A DNA stretch of 64,000 nucleotides from Fidelibacterota bacterium (lineage in GTDB: Bacteria; Fidelibacterota; Marinisomatia; Marinisomatales; TCS55): assembly GCA_014239435.1 (NCBI GenBank), contig JAAZYX010000026.1, forward strand, positions 95,446 to 159,445, given 5' to 3'. The notes below the pieces were generated by a model, which saw nothing but the letters and a program-made list of their open reading frames with translations, was not told the DNA's origin and did not search any database. Below, piece by piece: positions 9,640 through 19,175 of the stretch. A program made the position numbers and the translations under genes. Positions within the stretch are counted from its first letter, which is position 1. Every line of letters starts with the position of its first letter.

Positions 9640-10833
9640 ATGTTATTTGAATTCGACCCAAATGCCGATCAACAGGCAAAGTTAAGAGTCGTCGGAATAG
9701 GCGGCGCAGGAGGAAACGCAGTAAATCGGATGATACAATCCGGAATGCAGGGCGTTGATTTTATCGCTGTAAATACCGATGCACAGGATTTGGAAAGGAA
9801 TGCAGCGGAGCAGAAAATCCAAATTGGAAAAAACCTCACCAAAGGCCTCGGTGCCGGCGCGAAAGCCGACATTGGGAAAGCCGCCATGGAATCTGATAAG
9901 GAGGCGATAACCGCGATGTTGGAAGGATCTGATATGGTGTTCATTACCGCCGGAATGGGCGGCGGCACCGGAACTGGGGCGGCGCCTGTGATTGGGCAAA
10001 TTTCCAAAGAATTGGGAATTTTGACTGTTGGCATCATTACCCTTCCCTTCAATTTTGAAGGACCAAAACGCATGAACCGCGCCTTGAATGGAATTGAGGA
10101 ACTCAGAAAAACCTGCGATACGGTGATTGGAATTCCAAACCAAAAGCTCATGTCCATTGTAGACAAAAACACCACGGTTGTGGAAGCATTTCAACTTGCT
10201 GATTCTATTCTAAATCAGGCGACGAAAGGCATCTCTGACCTTATCAATGTTCATGGCCTCATCAATCTCGATTTTGCTGATGTGGAAACCATCATGAAAA
10301 ATATGGGTGACGCTATTATGGGAACCGGTCAGGCCAGTGGTGAAGAACGCGCGGTTCTTGCAGCACAGCAGGCAATATCCAGTCCTCTCTTAGATAATGC
10401 AACCATCGGCGGTGCTCAGGGTGTTTTGGTAAATATTACCGGAGGTCCCGATTTAACACTTATGGAAGTGGATGATGCATCCGGGATTATCTTTGAAGAA
10501 GCGGGTCAGGGTGTCAATTTGATTTTTGGCGCTGTGATCGATCCAAAACTAACGGACGAAATCCGGGTTACGGTCATTGCTACCGGTTTCAATCAGAGAA
10601 AATCTCTTGAAACAAGTCATGAACAGGTAATAGACGAAGATCCTCCGAGACGCAAAGAAACGCACATGCTTTCCGAACAGATGAATGTTCCTTTGCATAA
10701 AAAAGAAGACGATGGCGAAAAACCGCTTATTTCATTCACGCCACCTGCTGAGAAAAAGGAAGAAGTGGATGAATCGGTGATTTACGGAAGCGACTTGGAT
10801 ATTCCGGCATTTATCCGCCGGCAGCATGAATAA
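9640..10833 (+). CDS. ftsZ: Cell division GTPase FtsZ
   Basis: FtsZ is the tubulin-like GTPase that forms the Z ring. The start is set by a strong AAAGGAG site seven bases upstream. The N-terminal GTPase domain includes VVGIGGAGGNAVNRM, AVNTDAQDL, the tubulin signature GGGTGTGAAP near residue 108, and TLPFNFEGPKR. The C-terminal linker is rich in charged residues and ends with DLDIPAFIRRQ, the conserved peptide that binds FtsA and other partners. The length of 397 residues is normal. It is the last gene of the dcw cluster here and is followed by a terminator hairpin. Confidence 0.98.
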   Translation: MLFEFDPNADQQAKLRVVGIGGAGGNAVNRMIQSGMQGVDFIAVNTDAQDLERNAAEQKIQIGKNLTKGLGAGAKADIGKAAMESDKEAITAMLEGSDMVFITAGMGGGTGTGAAPVIGQISKELGILTVGIITLPFNFEGPKRMNRALNGIEELRKTCDTVIGIPNQKLMSIVDKNTTVVEAFQLADSILNQATKGISDLINVHGLINLDFADVETIMKNMGDAIMGTGQASGEERAVLAAQQAISSPLLDNATIGGAQGVLVNITGGPDLTLMEVDDASGIIFEEAGQGVNLIFGAVIDPKLTDEIRVTVIATGFNQRKSLETSHEQVIDEDPPRRKETHMLSEQMNVPLHKKEDDGEKPLISFTPPAEKKEEVDESVIYGSDLDIPAFIRRQHE

Positions 10834-10865
10834 AATATAGCTACCGACCAGTGACGTATAAACAA

Positions 10866-10897
10866 AAAGCCCCTCGGAAAACCGGGGGGCTTTTTTA
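10866..10897. terminator. Bidirectional intrinsic terminator between ftsZ and rpmB
   Basis: A 12-pair stem with one T-G wobble (AAAGCCCCTCGG, loop AAAA, CCGGGGGGCTTT) is followed by T residues on the + strand and preceded by A residues, which read as T on the - strand. It sits 32 bases after the ftsZ stop and 19 bases after the end of the convergent rpmB, so it can end both transcripts. Confidence 0.92.
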
Positions 10898-10915
10898 TGG
10901 AGGGTATTTTATAGG

Positions 10916-11152
10916 TTAAACTTTTTGACCGCGGGCGCGCATTTCATTTACCACTTTACGAATGCCGCGCTTATCAATAATCCGAAGACCATGAGTGGAC
11001 ACATTTAGCGTTATATACCGCCGCTCGTCCGCCAACCAGAATTTTTTCTTTTGCAGGTTTATATTAAACCGCCTGCGGGATTTATTGTTCGCATGGCTCA
11101 CATTATTCCCGAACATCGGTTTCTTACCTGTTACGTCACACATTCTACTCAT
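10916..11152 (-). CDS. rpmB: 50S ribosomal protein L28
   Basis: L28 is a small basic protein of the large ribosomal subunit. The 78 residues match the family across their length: [20 protein letters not shown] at the start, the [14 protein letters not shown] block, and the [12 protein letters not shown] end. Only one of the zinc-binding Cys residues is present, as in zinc-free versions. It is a single-gene unit with its own promoter motif (11190-11219) and shares the bidirectional terminator with ftsZ. Confidence 0.96.
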   Translation of the reverse strand: MSRMCDVTGKKPMFGNNVSHANNKSRRRFNINLQKKKFWLADERRYITLNVSTHGLRIIDKRGIRKVVNEMRARGQKV

Positions 11153-11189
11153 AATTATTTTCTATCTTTATTGTTTAAAAAATGCGGGC

Positions 11190-11219
11190 GAATTTAATGG
11201 CTGTAATGTAATTCACAAA
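11190..11219 (-). promoter_or_regulatory. Promoter of rpmB (TTTG-N19-TAAATTC)
   Basis: On the - strand TTTG (11219-11216) is followed after 19 bases by TAAATTC (11196-11190) and then GCCCGC. The spacing and elements match seven other sites in this window in front of transcription units, and resemble the Bacteroidota -33 TTTG / -7 TAnnTTTG promoter. The rpmB start codon lies 37 bases downstream. Confidence 0.6.
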
Positions 11220-11239
11220 AGGAAAGCTTAAATTTTACC

Positions 11240-11689
11240 ATGAATATTCGTAAACATAATATAAATGACCTCAGCACTCTCGTTTCCTTCAATTGTGCCA
11301 TGGCTGAGGAATCTGAAGGGAAAAAACTTTTTCCGGAAACGATTCAATCAGGAGTACTTGCCTTGTTAGAGGATGAATCAAAAGGATTTTATCTTCTTGC
11401 CGAAATGGATGATCAGGTGGTGGGTCAACTCATGATTACTAAAGAATGGTCTGATTGGCGCAATGGACATTTCTGGTGGATTCAGTCTGTATATGTGCTG
11501 CCCGGCTATCGTAAAAAAGGTGTGTACCGATCTTTGCATGAAGCAATAATCAAAATGGGAAAAAGTGAAGATCACGTTTGCGGCATCCGGCTTTATGTTG
11601 ACAAAGATAATACCATAGCTCAAGAAGTGTATAAAAAAATGGGAATGGAAGCATCGCATTACACCTTATTTGAAGAAGATTGGTCTTAA
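11240..11689 (+). CDS. GNAT-family N-acetyltransferase
   Basis: This 149-residue protein has the GCN5-related acetyltransferase fold, which moves an acetyl group from acetyl-CoA to an amine. The acetyl-CoA binding motif A is visible as QSVYVLPGYRKKGVYRSLHE at about residues 90-107, slightly diverged from the usual R/QxxGxG/A because a Val-Tyr follows the Gly. The C-terminal motif B region is LYVDKDNTIAQEVYKKMGM. The substrate cannot be told from sequence. It is divergent from rpmB, and dus begins seven bases after its stop, so the two are probably co-transcribed. Confidence 0.85.
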   Translation: MNIRKHNINDLSTLVSFNCAMAEESEGKKLFPETIQSGVLALLEDESKGFYLLAEMDDQVVGQLMITKEWSDWRNGHFWWIQSVYVLPGYRKKGVYRSLHEAIIKMGKSEDHVCGIRLYVDKDNTIAQEVYKKMGMEASHYTLFEEDWS

Positions 11690-11696
11690 CCTTTAA

Positions 11697-12698
11697 ATGA
11701 GAATCGGAAATTTAAAAATTGACTTTCCAGTATTTTTGGCGCCAATGGCCGGAGTTACCGATCATTCCTTTCGCATTTTGTGCAAGGAAAAAGGCGCCGG
11801 ATTGGTGTATTCCGAATTTGTTTCAGCACATGGGATAATCCGAGAAAACGAAAAAACACTGGATATGATTCGCTTTGTGGAAGCGGAACGGCCAATCGGC
11901 ATTCAGATCTTCGGCGATTCTCCTGAAGTTATGGCAAAGGCGGCACGCATGGTCTACGACAAATTTAAACCAGACTTGATTGATATTAATTATGGATGTC
12001 CTGTTCCAAAAGTTACCAAAAAAGGCGCCGGTTCGGCTGCGCTTAAAGATCTTTGTCTCATGGATGATATCACATCCGCCGTGGTGGAGGCCGTACGTAA
12101 AATTCCCGTAACGGTAAAAATGCGCGCTGGCTGGGATAGCAACAATATCGTTTCCACAGAAGCAGGACCGCGACTTGAAAAGATCGGCGTTAAAGCCATA
12201 GCACTGCATCCGAGAACAACGAAACAAAGTTACAAAGGGAATGCTAATTGGGATTGGATAAGGGAATTAAAAGAAGCTGTTACAGTTCCGGTTATCGGAA
12301 ACGGCGATATTAAGACACCCGGGGACATCCTCAGAATGGTGAAAGAAACGGGATGCGACGCAGTGATGGTTGCACGGGCTGCGTTGGGAAATCCCTGGTT
12401 TTTTGAACAGGCTAATAACATATTGAATGGAAATAAAATAATTCCAGGACCAACAACTAAAGATAAAATATTCACATGCAATCGGCATCTTGATTTACTG
12501 ATCCAAACCAGAGGTGAGCGCACAGGCACGAATCTTATGCGGAAACATTTCGGATGGTACATTAAAGGATTCGCCGGTGCGTCTACCCTTCGCCAATCTC
12601 TAGTGACTGCAAAAGATTTTACCGAAATGACAGCATTTTTAGCTCGAGCAATGGATTCAATCCAAAAAAACAATACCGAACCTCTCTCCTATCCTTGA
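11697..12698 (+). CDS. dus: tRNA-dihydrouridine synthase, DusB-like
   Basis: Dus enzymes reduce uridine to dihydrouridine in the D-loop of tRNA using FMN and NADPH. The TIM-barrel domain shows FLAPMAGVTDHSFR at the N-terminus, INYGCPVPKVTKKGAG with the catalytic Cys at residue 101, VKMRAGWD, ALHPRTTKQSYKG, and the FMN phosphate-binding IGNGDI and VARAALGNPW. The C-terminal helical domain (RKHFGWYIKG) is the tRNA-binding part. At 333 residues it fits the bacterial DusB subfamily, although assignment among Dus types from motifs alone is tentative. Its stop codon overlaps the -33 element of the next promoter. Confidence 0.93.
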   Translation: MRIGNLKIDFPVFLAPMAGVTDHSFRILCKEKGAGLVYSEFVSAHGIIRENEKTLDMIRFVEAERPIGIQIFGDSPEVMAKAARMVYDKFKPDLIDINYGCPVPKVTKKGAGSAALKDLCLMDDITSAVVEAVRKIPVTVKMRAGWDSNNIVSTEAGPRLEKIGVKAIALHPRTTKQSYKGNANWDWIRELKEAVTVPVIGNGDIKTPGDILRMVKETGCDAVMVARAALGNPWFFEQANNILNGNKIIPGPTTKDKIFTCNRHLDLLIQTRGERTGTNLMRKHFGWYIKGFAGASTLRQSLVTAKDFTEMTAFLARAMDSIQKNNTEPLSYP

Positions 12699-12725
12699 TT
12701 CCCTGTCCGGTGGGAACCTAAATTC
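12694..12725 (+). promoter_or_regulatory. Promoter of the pruA-arcA-arcC-sucCD unit (CTTG-N21-TAAATTC)
   Basis: CTTG (12694-12697) is followed after 21 bases by TAAATTC (12719-12725) and CCGGGC. It matches the window-wide TTG-N19-21-TAnnTTC pattern and lies in the only gap between dus and the P5C dehydrogenase gene, about 41 bases before the ATG. The -33 element overlaps the dus stop codon. Confidence 0.6.
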
Positions 12726-12766
12726 CCGGGCTTTTTCCAAACCTAACTTTAACAACAGAGGAATCC

Positions 12767-14386
12767 ATGTCCATCCCGATACCTATAAATGAACCCATTT
12801 TAGAATTCGCAGCCGGTTCTCCCGAGAAACAATCTCTCAAAGCTAAATTGGCTGAATTGAGCGCAAAAGAAATTGAAATCCCTCTTATTATCGGAGGAAA
12901 GGAAGTAAAGACTGGAAATATGGGGACGTGTGTGATGCCCCATAATCACGGCCATATTCTGGCGAAGTTTCATCAGGCAGGCGAAGCAGAAGTTCAGCAG
13001 GCCATTGAATCCTCTCTTGAAGCATGGAAATCTTGGTCAAAAACCAGTTTACAGGCGCGCGCTGATATATTATTAAAAGCAGCTGATTTACTCGCCGGAC
13101 CGTGGCGAGACACTTTGAATGCAGCTACCATGCTGAACATGAGCAAAAATGCGTTTCAGGCGGAAATTGACGCTGCCTGCGAATTAATTGATTTCTGGCG
13201 GTTCAACCCATATTACGCTCAGGAAATTCACAATCAGAATCCCATGTATTCACCGGATGGTGTGAAGAATTCATCCGAACATCGACCGCTGGAAGGATTC
13301 GTCTTTGCGGTAACACCCTTTAATTTTATCAGCATTGGGGGGAATCTTCCCACTGCTCCTGCCCTAATGGGAAATGTGGCGGTATGGAAACCAGCTTCGA
13401 GCGCTGTATATCCGGCATATTTTGTAATGGAAATCCTTAGGGAAGCCGGATTGCCGGACGGTGTTATCAATTTCATTCCCGGATCCGGATCACGCATTGG
13501 CCCGCTCGTCATCAACCATCCTGAATTTGCAGGCGTGCATTTTACAGGATCCACCACTGTCTTCAATGGCATGTGGAAAACGATTGGCGAAAACGTTGGA
13601 AAATATAAAAGCTATCCCCGAATTGTTGGCGAAACCGGTGGAAAGAATTCCGCAATTGTGCATGAATCTGCCGATCCGGATGCCGTTGTAGCTGCAATGG
13701 TGCGAGGCGCATTTGAATTTCAGGGACAAAAATGTTCCGCTCTTTCCCGCGCCTATGTTCCCGAATCACTCTGGAAAGAAATTCAGGATTCTTTCGTTGC
13801 AGAAGTGCAGTCCATTAAAATGGGTGATATTCAAAATTTTTCCAATTTCATGAATGCAGTGATAGACAAACCCGCCTTCGATACCATCATGGACTTTATT
13901 GATCATGCAAAGCACCACGAAAAAGCAGATATCCTCGCCGGCGGAAACGGAGATGATTCAAAAGGTTTTTTTATTGAGCCAACCGTTATTTTGACTACCG
14001 ATCCCCATTTTAAAACAATGGAAGAGGAAATATTTGGACCGGTTTTGACCATTTACATTTATGAGCCGAATCAATGGTCTGAAACACTCGAAATGATAGA
14101 TAGCACCTCTCCCTATGCCCTAACGGGCTGTGTCCTTGCTAAAGATGATAATGCGATTCAGGAAGCACGCGAAGCCTTAACCCATTCTGCAGGGAATTTC
14201 TATATCAATGACAAACCAACCGGCGCTGTCGTTGGACAGCAGCCATTTGGCGGCGGACGCGCATCCGGTACGAATGATAAAGCAGGTTCTATGCTAAACC
14301 TCCAGCGATGGGTGTCTCAAAGGACGATTAAAGAAAATCTCAATCCGCCAAAGGATTACCGCTATCCTTTTTTGGAAGAAGAATAA
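12767..14386 (+). CDS. pruA: L-glutamate gamma-semialdehyde (1-pyrroline-5-carboxylate) dehydrogenase
   Basis: This enzyme oxidises glutamate semialdehyde, the open form of P5C, to glutamate with NAD+, in proline and ornithine/arginine breakdown. The 539-residue protein is the stand-alone type, without a proline dehydrogenase domain. Aldehyde dehydrogenase features include VTPFNFISIGGNLP, the Glu in VGETGGKNSA near residue 288, the catalytic Cys in FQGQKCSALSRA near residue 323, and EEIFGPVLTIYIY. The N-terminal MPHNHGHILAKFHQA region is typical of P5C dehydrogenases. No proline dehydrogenase gene is near; the following arcA and arcC suggest arginine-derived ornithine as one source of substrate. 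A GAGG site precedes the ATG. Confidence 0.93.
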   Translation: MSIPIPINEPILEFAAGSPEKQSLKAKLAELSAKEIEIPLIIGGKEVKTGNMGTCVMPHNHGHILAKFHQAGEAEVQQAIESSLEAWKSWSKTSLQARADILLKAADLLAGPWRDTLNAATMLNMSKNAFQAEIDAACELIDFWRFNPYYAQEIHNQNPMYSPDGVKNSSEHRPLEGFVFAVTPFNFISIGGNLPTAPALMGNVAVWKPASSAVYPAYFVMEILREAGLPDGVINFIPGSGSRIGPLVINHPEFAGVHFTGSTTVFNGMWKTIGENVGKYKSYPRIVGETGGKNSAIVHESADPDAVVAAMVRGAFEFQGQKCSALSRAYVPESLWKEIQDSFVAEVQSIKMGDIQNFSNFMNAVIDKPAFDTIMDFIDHAKHHEKADILAGGNGDDSKGFFIEPTVILTTDPHFKTMEEEIFGPVLTIYIYEPNQWSETLEMIDSTSPYALTGCVLAKDDNAIQEAREALTHSAGNFYINDKPTGAVVGQQPFGGGRASGTNDKAGSMLNLQRWVSQRTIKENLNPPKDYRYPFLEEE

Positions 14387-14396
14387 GCGCAATCCA

Positions 14397-15680
14397 ATGT
14401 CTATCCGATCTGAGATAGGGAAACTTCAAAAAATTGTTGTCCACCGGCCTGGCGCGGAACACCACCATTTTACGCCCGAAAATATCCATGAATGGATTCC
14501 AGATGCGAATGGGCAAATGGTGCTCAATCCGGATTATCTTTTGTTCGATGATCTTGTTGATCCCAATATTATTGCTGATGAACACGGCACCCTTGCTGCA
14601 ATTGTATCATCGGTAACCGATCCAGAAAACACTATCTTGTTTACGGATTTATTAACAGATATCTTACAGGATGATCTCATACGGTCTGACCTCATTGCGG
14701 AATGTTTTGAATCAGATAAAAAATCGTTCCCGGACCATTATCCAAATTGCTCCCCAAATATTCTTATGGATAGCAATCCTGAAACGGCAGCTGAAACGTT
14801 TCTTACCGGCAAACATCCCTCCGGCGCTGCTGTTTTTTCCTGGCCGCTTCCGAATATGATCTTCACGCGGGATATTGCAGCAATGGTTGGCGATACGCTT
14901 TTTTTAACTTGGGCAAAAAGAAATGTGCGAAAGCGGGAAATGATATTATCTAAAACAGTCTTCAGCAATCATCCACATTTCAAAAATACAAATATTGTTG
15001 ATTTCCACAAGGATCATCCGGGATGCGCGCTCGAGGGCGGTGATATTATGATCTTCGATTCGAAAACACTTTTTGTCGGGCTTAGTGAACGTAATTCAAA
15101 AAAATCTATTGACGCTTTTATGCCGACGGCGTTTTCGGAAGGATTTGAAACTGTATTTGTCATTGATCTTCCAAAATCCCGTACCGTCATGCATTTGGAT
15201 ACCATATTTACCAGAATCAGTGAAACCGATGTACTGATTTATCCTCCTCTTTATTCCGGGACAGAGCTCAAAGGCCACCCCATTTCAGTTTACAGGATTG
15301 ACACCGGACAATCTCTTGCGGATGTTAAGCCGTCAAGAACATCTCTCGAAACCGTATTCAGGGACAATGGATTTTCTATCAACGCCATCTTGTGCGGAGG
15401 AACAGATAGCGTCCACCAAGACAGAGAGCAATGGACGGATGGCGCCAATGCGTTTGCACTGGATTCGGGAAAAATCATAAGCTATTCCAGAAACATTAAA
15501 ACGCTGGAAGAGTTGAGGAAAGTCGGATATTCCATATTGACCGAAAAAGATTATTTTTCCAATCCGGATTCATACAATCAATCGAATGAGAATTGGGTCA
15601 TCAGTCTCGCAAGCCATGAACTTCCGCGAGGCCGCGGCGGTCCGCGATGTCTTACACTTCCGTTGGACCGGAAAAACTGA
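14397..15680 (+). CDS. arcA: Arginine deiminase
   Basis: ArcA hydrolyses L-arginine to citrulline and ammonia, the first step of the arginine deiminase pathway. The 427 residues carry the full set of family motifs: NMIFTRDIAAMVGD (substrate-binding FTRD), ALEGGDIMIF, the catalytic His in MHLDTIFTRI, REQWTDGANAFAL, and the C-terminal RGGPRCLTLPL with the nucleophilic Cys near residue 418. All catalytic positions are intact. It starts 10 bases after pruA and overlaps arcC by one base (TGATG). The pathway partner ornithine carbamoyltransferase (arcB) and an arginine/ornithine antiporter are not in the window. Confidence 0.95.
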   Translation: MSIRSEIGKLQKIVVHRPGAEHHHFTPENIHEWIPDANGQMVLNPDYLLFDDLVDPNIIADEHGTLAAIVSSVTDPENTILFTDLLTDILQDDLIRSDLIAECFESDKKSFPDHYPNCSPNILMDSNPETAAETFLTGKHPSGAAVFSWPLPNMIFTRDIAAMVGDTLFLTWAKRNVRKREMILSKTVFSNHPHFKNTNIVDFHKDHPGCALEGGDIMIFDSKTLFVGLSERNSKKSIDAFMPTAFSEGFETVFVIDLPKSRTVMHLDTIFTRISETDVLIYPPLYSGTELKGHPISVYRIDTGQSLADVKPSRTSLETVFRDNGFSINAILCGGTDSVHQDREQWTDGANAFALDSGKIISYSRNIKTLEELRKVGYSILTEKDYFSNPDSYNQSNENWVISLASHELPRGRGGPRCLTLPLDRKN

Positions 15681-16627
15681 TGTCGAGTTCAGCCATTATC
15701 GCACTCGGCGGAAATGCACTCTCGCCCAAAGGGGATGCAGGAACCGTAGATGATCAATTCATGCACACCCGAAATACCACCGGCGAAATTATGCATTTCG
15801 TTAATGCGGGATACAATATTTGCCTTACACATGGGAATGGTCCGCAAGTGGGAAATGCGTTATTACGAATGGATTTAACTCACGAACAAGTTCCGCCTCT
15901 TCCACTCGGATTGTGTGTGGCCGGAACGCAAGGAACCATCGGATATATGATTCAGCAGTCCATGCAAAATGCACTAAGAATTGGAAAAGTAGATCGGGAA
16001 GTCGTTACGTTGGTCACCCAAGTGATGGTCCTTGCGAATGATCCATCCATTCAAAATCCTTCAAAATATGTTGGCGAAAGATATTCGAAAGAAGAAGCAG
16101 AAAGACTGGCTGACCAGTTTGGATGGTCCATAAAAGAACAGGATCCCGGCGAATGGCGAAGGGTTGTCCCCAGTCCCGATCCCGATTTTGTTATGCACGG
16201 AATTAGTATCAGAACTTTAGTAGATCATGGAACGATCGTTCTTGCAGCCGGCGGCGGAGGTATTCCTGTTTTCAATTCGGAAGACGGCCAACTCGAAGGG
16301 TTAGATGCAGTCATCGATAAAGATTTAACCGCAGCAAAGTTGGGCCGCATAATCCGCGCAAAAGAATATTGGATCATTACCGATATTGATCAAGTCTACC
16401 TAAATTTCAACACCCTTGAACAGAAACCCATTGATAGAATGACAAATACTCAAGCGCAGCAATACATGAACGCCGGCCAATTTCAAAAAGGCAGCATGGG
16501 ACCAAAAATTCGATCCGCCATTTATTTTTTAAAGCACCATGGAGAAAAAGTTGTTATTACTTCCATTAATAATATCAAGGAAGCAATCCAAGGAAATGGC
16601 GGCACTACAATTGTAAAATCTGAATAA
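15680..16627 (+). CDS. arcC: Carbamate kinase
   Basis: ArcC transfers the phosphate of carbamoyl phosphate to ADP, yielding ATP, ammonia and CO2. From the ATG at 15680, which overlaps the arcA stop, it has 315 residues; the frame is open upstream but the earlier start would lie inside arcA. Amino-acid kinase family motifs are IIALGGNALSPKGD near the N-terminus, LTHGNGPQVGN, VLAAGGGGIPV, VIDKDLTAAKLG and the C-terminal KGSMGPKIRSA. Direct coupling to arcA supports an energy-yielding role rather than carbamoyl phosphate synthesis. sucC begins one base after the stop. Confidence 0.95.
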   Translation: MSSSAIIALGGNALSPKGDAGTVDDQFMHTRNTTGEIMHFVNAGYNICLTHGNGPQVGNALLRMDLTHEQVPPLPLGLCVAGTQGTIGYMIQQSMQNALRIGKVDREVVTLVTQVMVLANDPSIQNPSKYVGERYSKEEAERLADQFGWSIKEQDPGEWRRVVPSPDPDFVMHGISIRTLVDHGTIVLAAGGGGIPVFNSEDGQLEGLDAVIDKDLTAAKLGRIIRAKEYWIITDIDQVYLNFNTLEQKPIDRMTNTQAQQYMNAGQFQKGSMGPKIRSAIYFLKHHGEKVVITSINNIKEAIQGNGGTTIVKSE

Positions 16628-16628
16628 A

Positions 16629-17837
16629 ATGAAAATACACGAATATCAAGCTAAAGATCTGTTTAGGAAATATGACGTAGCTGTTCCCGATGGCATTGCC
16701 GTAAAATCGGTTGAATCTGCATTGAATGCTTATGAAAAACTCGGCGGAGGAACGGTTGTCGTTAAATCTCAAATCCATGCCGGCGGGCGCGGTAAAGGAA
16801 CCATTCACTGCCCTAACTCCGGCGAAAAACTCATGGAAGGCGGCGTCCATCTCGCGCATTCAAAAGAAGAAGTCGAAAAATTCGCAAAAACTATGTTAAA
16901 CCACATCCTTATTACCCATCAAACAGGACCCGAAGGAAAAGAAGTACAAAAACTTCTCATCGAGTCCGGTGTGGATATAAAACGTGAACTTTACGCAGGG
17001 ATTGTTCTAGACCGTGTAGATAGAAAATTCGTTTTTATGGTGTCCACAGAAGGCGGCATGGACATCGAAACAGTTGCTAGTGCAACACCGGAAAAAATTG
17101 TGAAAGAATGGATTGAGCCCGAAACCGGTCTTACAAATGAACAAGCGCTAGCCCTTGCGAAGGCGCTTGAACTTGAGGGAGAGCAAATCGAATCTGCAGT
17201 ACAAATTTTCTCGGCGCTCTGGACAGCATTTTCAGAAAACGACTGTTCACTCATGGAAATCAATCCACTTGTTGTAACCGGCGCAAATAGCGTGATGGCG
17301 CTCGATGCAAAAATCAATATTGACGATAATGGATTATTCCGGCATGCGGACCTTAAAGAATTATACGACCCGAATGAAGAAGACCCGGCAGAAGTGGAAG
17401 CTTTGAAATTCCACCTTAATTACATCAAACTTGACGGCAATGTCGGATGCATGGTAAACGGTGCCGGTCTTGCAATGGGAACGATGGATATTATTAAGCT
17501 TTACGGAGGCGAACCTGCAAATTTTCTGGACGTCGGTGGTGTTGCCAATCCCGAAACGGTATCTAATGGATTTAAAATCATCCTTTCCGACCCAAATGTA
17601 AAATCCATCCTCATAAATATATTCGGCGGCATTGTCCGGTGTGACCGCGTCGCTAAAGGTGTGATCGAAGCCATGGAAACCGAAAATGTTTCTGTACCGG
17701 TTGTGGTCAGGCTGGAAGGAACCAATTCCAAAGAAGCATCTCAATTACTGAATGATGCATCCTTTGATTTTATTGTAGCAAATAGTTTAGGCGACGCGGC
17801 CGAAAAAGCTGTAAAAGCGACCGGATTTTCATCATGA
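16629..17837 (+). CDS. sucC: Succinyl-CoA synthetase (ADP-forming) beta subunit
   Basis: With SucD this forms the TCA-cycle enzyme that couples succinyl-CoA cleavage to ATP or GTP formation. The 402 residues start with the ATP-grasp signature [17 protein letters not shown], then [21 protein letters not shown] with a Mg ligand, DAKINIDDN, and the C-terminal [11 protein letters not shown] and [16 protein letters not shown] of the CoA-ligase domain. The length is slightly above the usual 385-390. It follows arcC by one base and overlaps sucD by four, so it is part of the same unit as the arginine genes. Confidence 0.96.
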   Translation: MKIHEYQAKDLFRKYDVAVPDGIAVKSVESALNAYEKLGGGTVVVKSQIHAGGRGKGTIHCPNSGEKLMEGGVHLAHSKEEVEKFAKTMLNHILITHQTGPEGKEVQKLLIESGVDIKRELYAGIVLDRVDRKFVFMVSTEGGMDIETVASATPEKIVKEWIEPETGLTNEQALALAKALELEGEQIESAVQIFSALWTAFSENDCSLMEINPLVVTGANSVMALDAKINIDDNGLFRHADLKELYDPNEEDPAEVEALKFHLNYIKLDGNVGCMVNGAGLAMGTMDIIKLYGGEPANFLDVGGVANPETVSNGFKIILSDPNVKSILINIFGGIVRCDRVAKGVIEAMETENVSVPVVVRLEGTNSKEASQLLNDASFDFIVANSLGDAAEKAVKATGFSS

Positions 17838-18703
17838 GTATTTTAATTGACCAGAATACAAAACTCATTATTCAGGGGATTACCGGAACTGAAGGCTCTT
17901 TCCACGGCGAACAGATGCAGGAATACGGTACTAACATTGTCGGCGGTGTAACGCCAGGAAAAGGTGGACTAGAAGCTCTCGGAGTTCCGGTCTTCAATTC
18001 TGTTCAGGAGGCTGTCAATGAAACTCAGGCCAATGCATCTGTTTTATTTGTGCCTCCCCCCTTTGCAGCCGGCGCTGTAATAGAAGCTGTAAAATCCGGA
18101 ATTGATCTGATCATTTGCATTACGGAAGGAATTCCTACCAAAGATATGGTGAAGGTAAATGCGGCTCTTGCAAATAGTGATTCCCGAATGATAGGTCCAA
18201 ATTGTCCTGGACTGATTTCACCGGGAAAATGCAAAATCGGCATCATGCCCGGATTTATTCATGCGCCGGGAACTATTGGGGTTATTTCAAGATCGGGAAC
18301 TCTAACGTACGAAGCAGTGCATCAATTAGGAGAAGCGGGATTGGGGCAATCCACATCGCTCGGGATCGGCGGTGATCCTATTATTGGAACAACATTTATT
18401 AACGCATTAGCATTATTTGCGGAAGATGACGAGACAGAAGGCGTTGTGCTGATTGGGGAAATCGGCGGAACTGCCGAGGAAGAAGCGGCCGAATGGGTCA
18501 TAGAAAATAATTTTCAAAAACCGATTGTTGCTTTTATTGCTGGAGCAACCGCGCCACCTGGCAGAAGAATGGGCCATGCAGGTGCGATTATTGCCGGTGG
18601 TAAAGGAACAGCTGAAGAAAAGAAAACCGTGCTTAAATCAGCTGGAATCCATGTGGTGGATAGTCCCGCAGGAATCGGGTCCGCTATGAAAGAATTGATT
18701 TAA
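17834..18703 (+). CDS. sucD: Succinyl-CoA synthetase alpha subunit
   Basis: SucD binds CoA and carries the phosphorylated active-site His of succinyl-CoA synthetase. The 289 residues show the CoA-binding [17 protein letters not shown] at the N-terminus, [49 protein letters not shown], and the catalytic His in [15 protein letters not shown] near residue 248. The TGTEG loop is a variant of the common TGKQG. The ATGA overlap with sucC ensures a balanced supply of the two subunits. ndk follows 21 bases downstream behind its own AAGGAGA site. Confidence 0.96.
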   Translation: MSILIDQNTKLIIQGITGTEGSFHGEQMQEYGTNIVGGVTPGKGGLEALGVPVFNSVQEAVNETQANASVLFVPPPFAAGAVIEAVKSGIDLIICITEGIPTKDMVKVNAALANSDSRMIGPNCPGLISPGKCKIGIMPGFIHAPGTIGVISRSGTLTYEAVHQLGEAGLGQSTSLGIGGDPIIGTTFINALALFAEDDETEGVVLIGEIGGTAEEEAAEWVIENNFQKPIVAFIAGATAPPGRRMGHAGAIIAGGKGTAEEKKTVLKSAGIHVVDSPAGIGSAMKELI

Positions 18704-18724
18704 TAAACTATTTAAGGAGACAAC

Positions 18725-19147
18725 ATGAGTAATAGAACTTTGGCAATTATTAAACCGGATGCAGTCGGAAAAGGCTACACGGGAAAAATAATAGACAGAA
18801 TCTTATCTGCAGGGTTTAATGTCCTTGGTGCAAAATTGGTACATCTTTCCCGTGAAAAAGCAGAAGGATTTTATGCAGTTCACACAGAGCGTCCGTTTTT
18901 CAATGATCTTGTGGATTTTATGACGTCCGGACCGTGTATGCCTTTGGTCGTGGAACACGACGGAGCAGTGAATGCATTCCGCACATTAATAGGATCAACA
19001 AATCCAGCTGAAGCGGATGAAGGCACAATTCGGAAAGATTTTGCAGAAAGCATTCAAAATAATGCAGTACACGGATCTGACTCAAATGAAAATGCTGAAA
19101 AAGAAATTGCATTTTTCTTCACATCCGAGGAAATTCACCCAAATTAA
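18725..19147 (+). CDS. ndk: Nucleoside diphosphate kinase
   Basis: Ndk moves the gamma phosphate between nucleoside triphosphates and diphosphates through a phospho-histidine. The 140-residue protein shows [42 protein letters not shown], and the active-site motif [16 protein letters not shown] with His near residue 116. A strong AAGGAGACA ribosome site sets the start. Its place next to sucCD fits the known physical and functional link between succinyl-CoA synthetase and nucleotide balance, although that link is an inference here. Confidence 0.97.
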   Translation: MSNRTLAIIKPDAVGKGYTGKIIDRILSAGFNVLGAKLVHLSREKAEGFYAVHTERPFFNDLVDFMTSGPCMPLVVEHDGAVNAFRTLIGSTNPAEADEGTIRKDFAESIQNNAVHGSDSNENAEKEIAFFFTSEEIHPN

Positions 19148-19175
19148 CGCACAAACTCATGCAGGCGCACCATCA

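Noticed and set aside
12699..12735. Short inverted repeat GGGAA...TTCCC before pruA as a terminator of dus
   Set aside because: The stem is only five or six pairs; the same bases make up the -7 element of a promoter, which explains them better.
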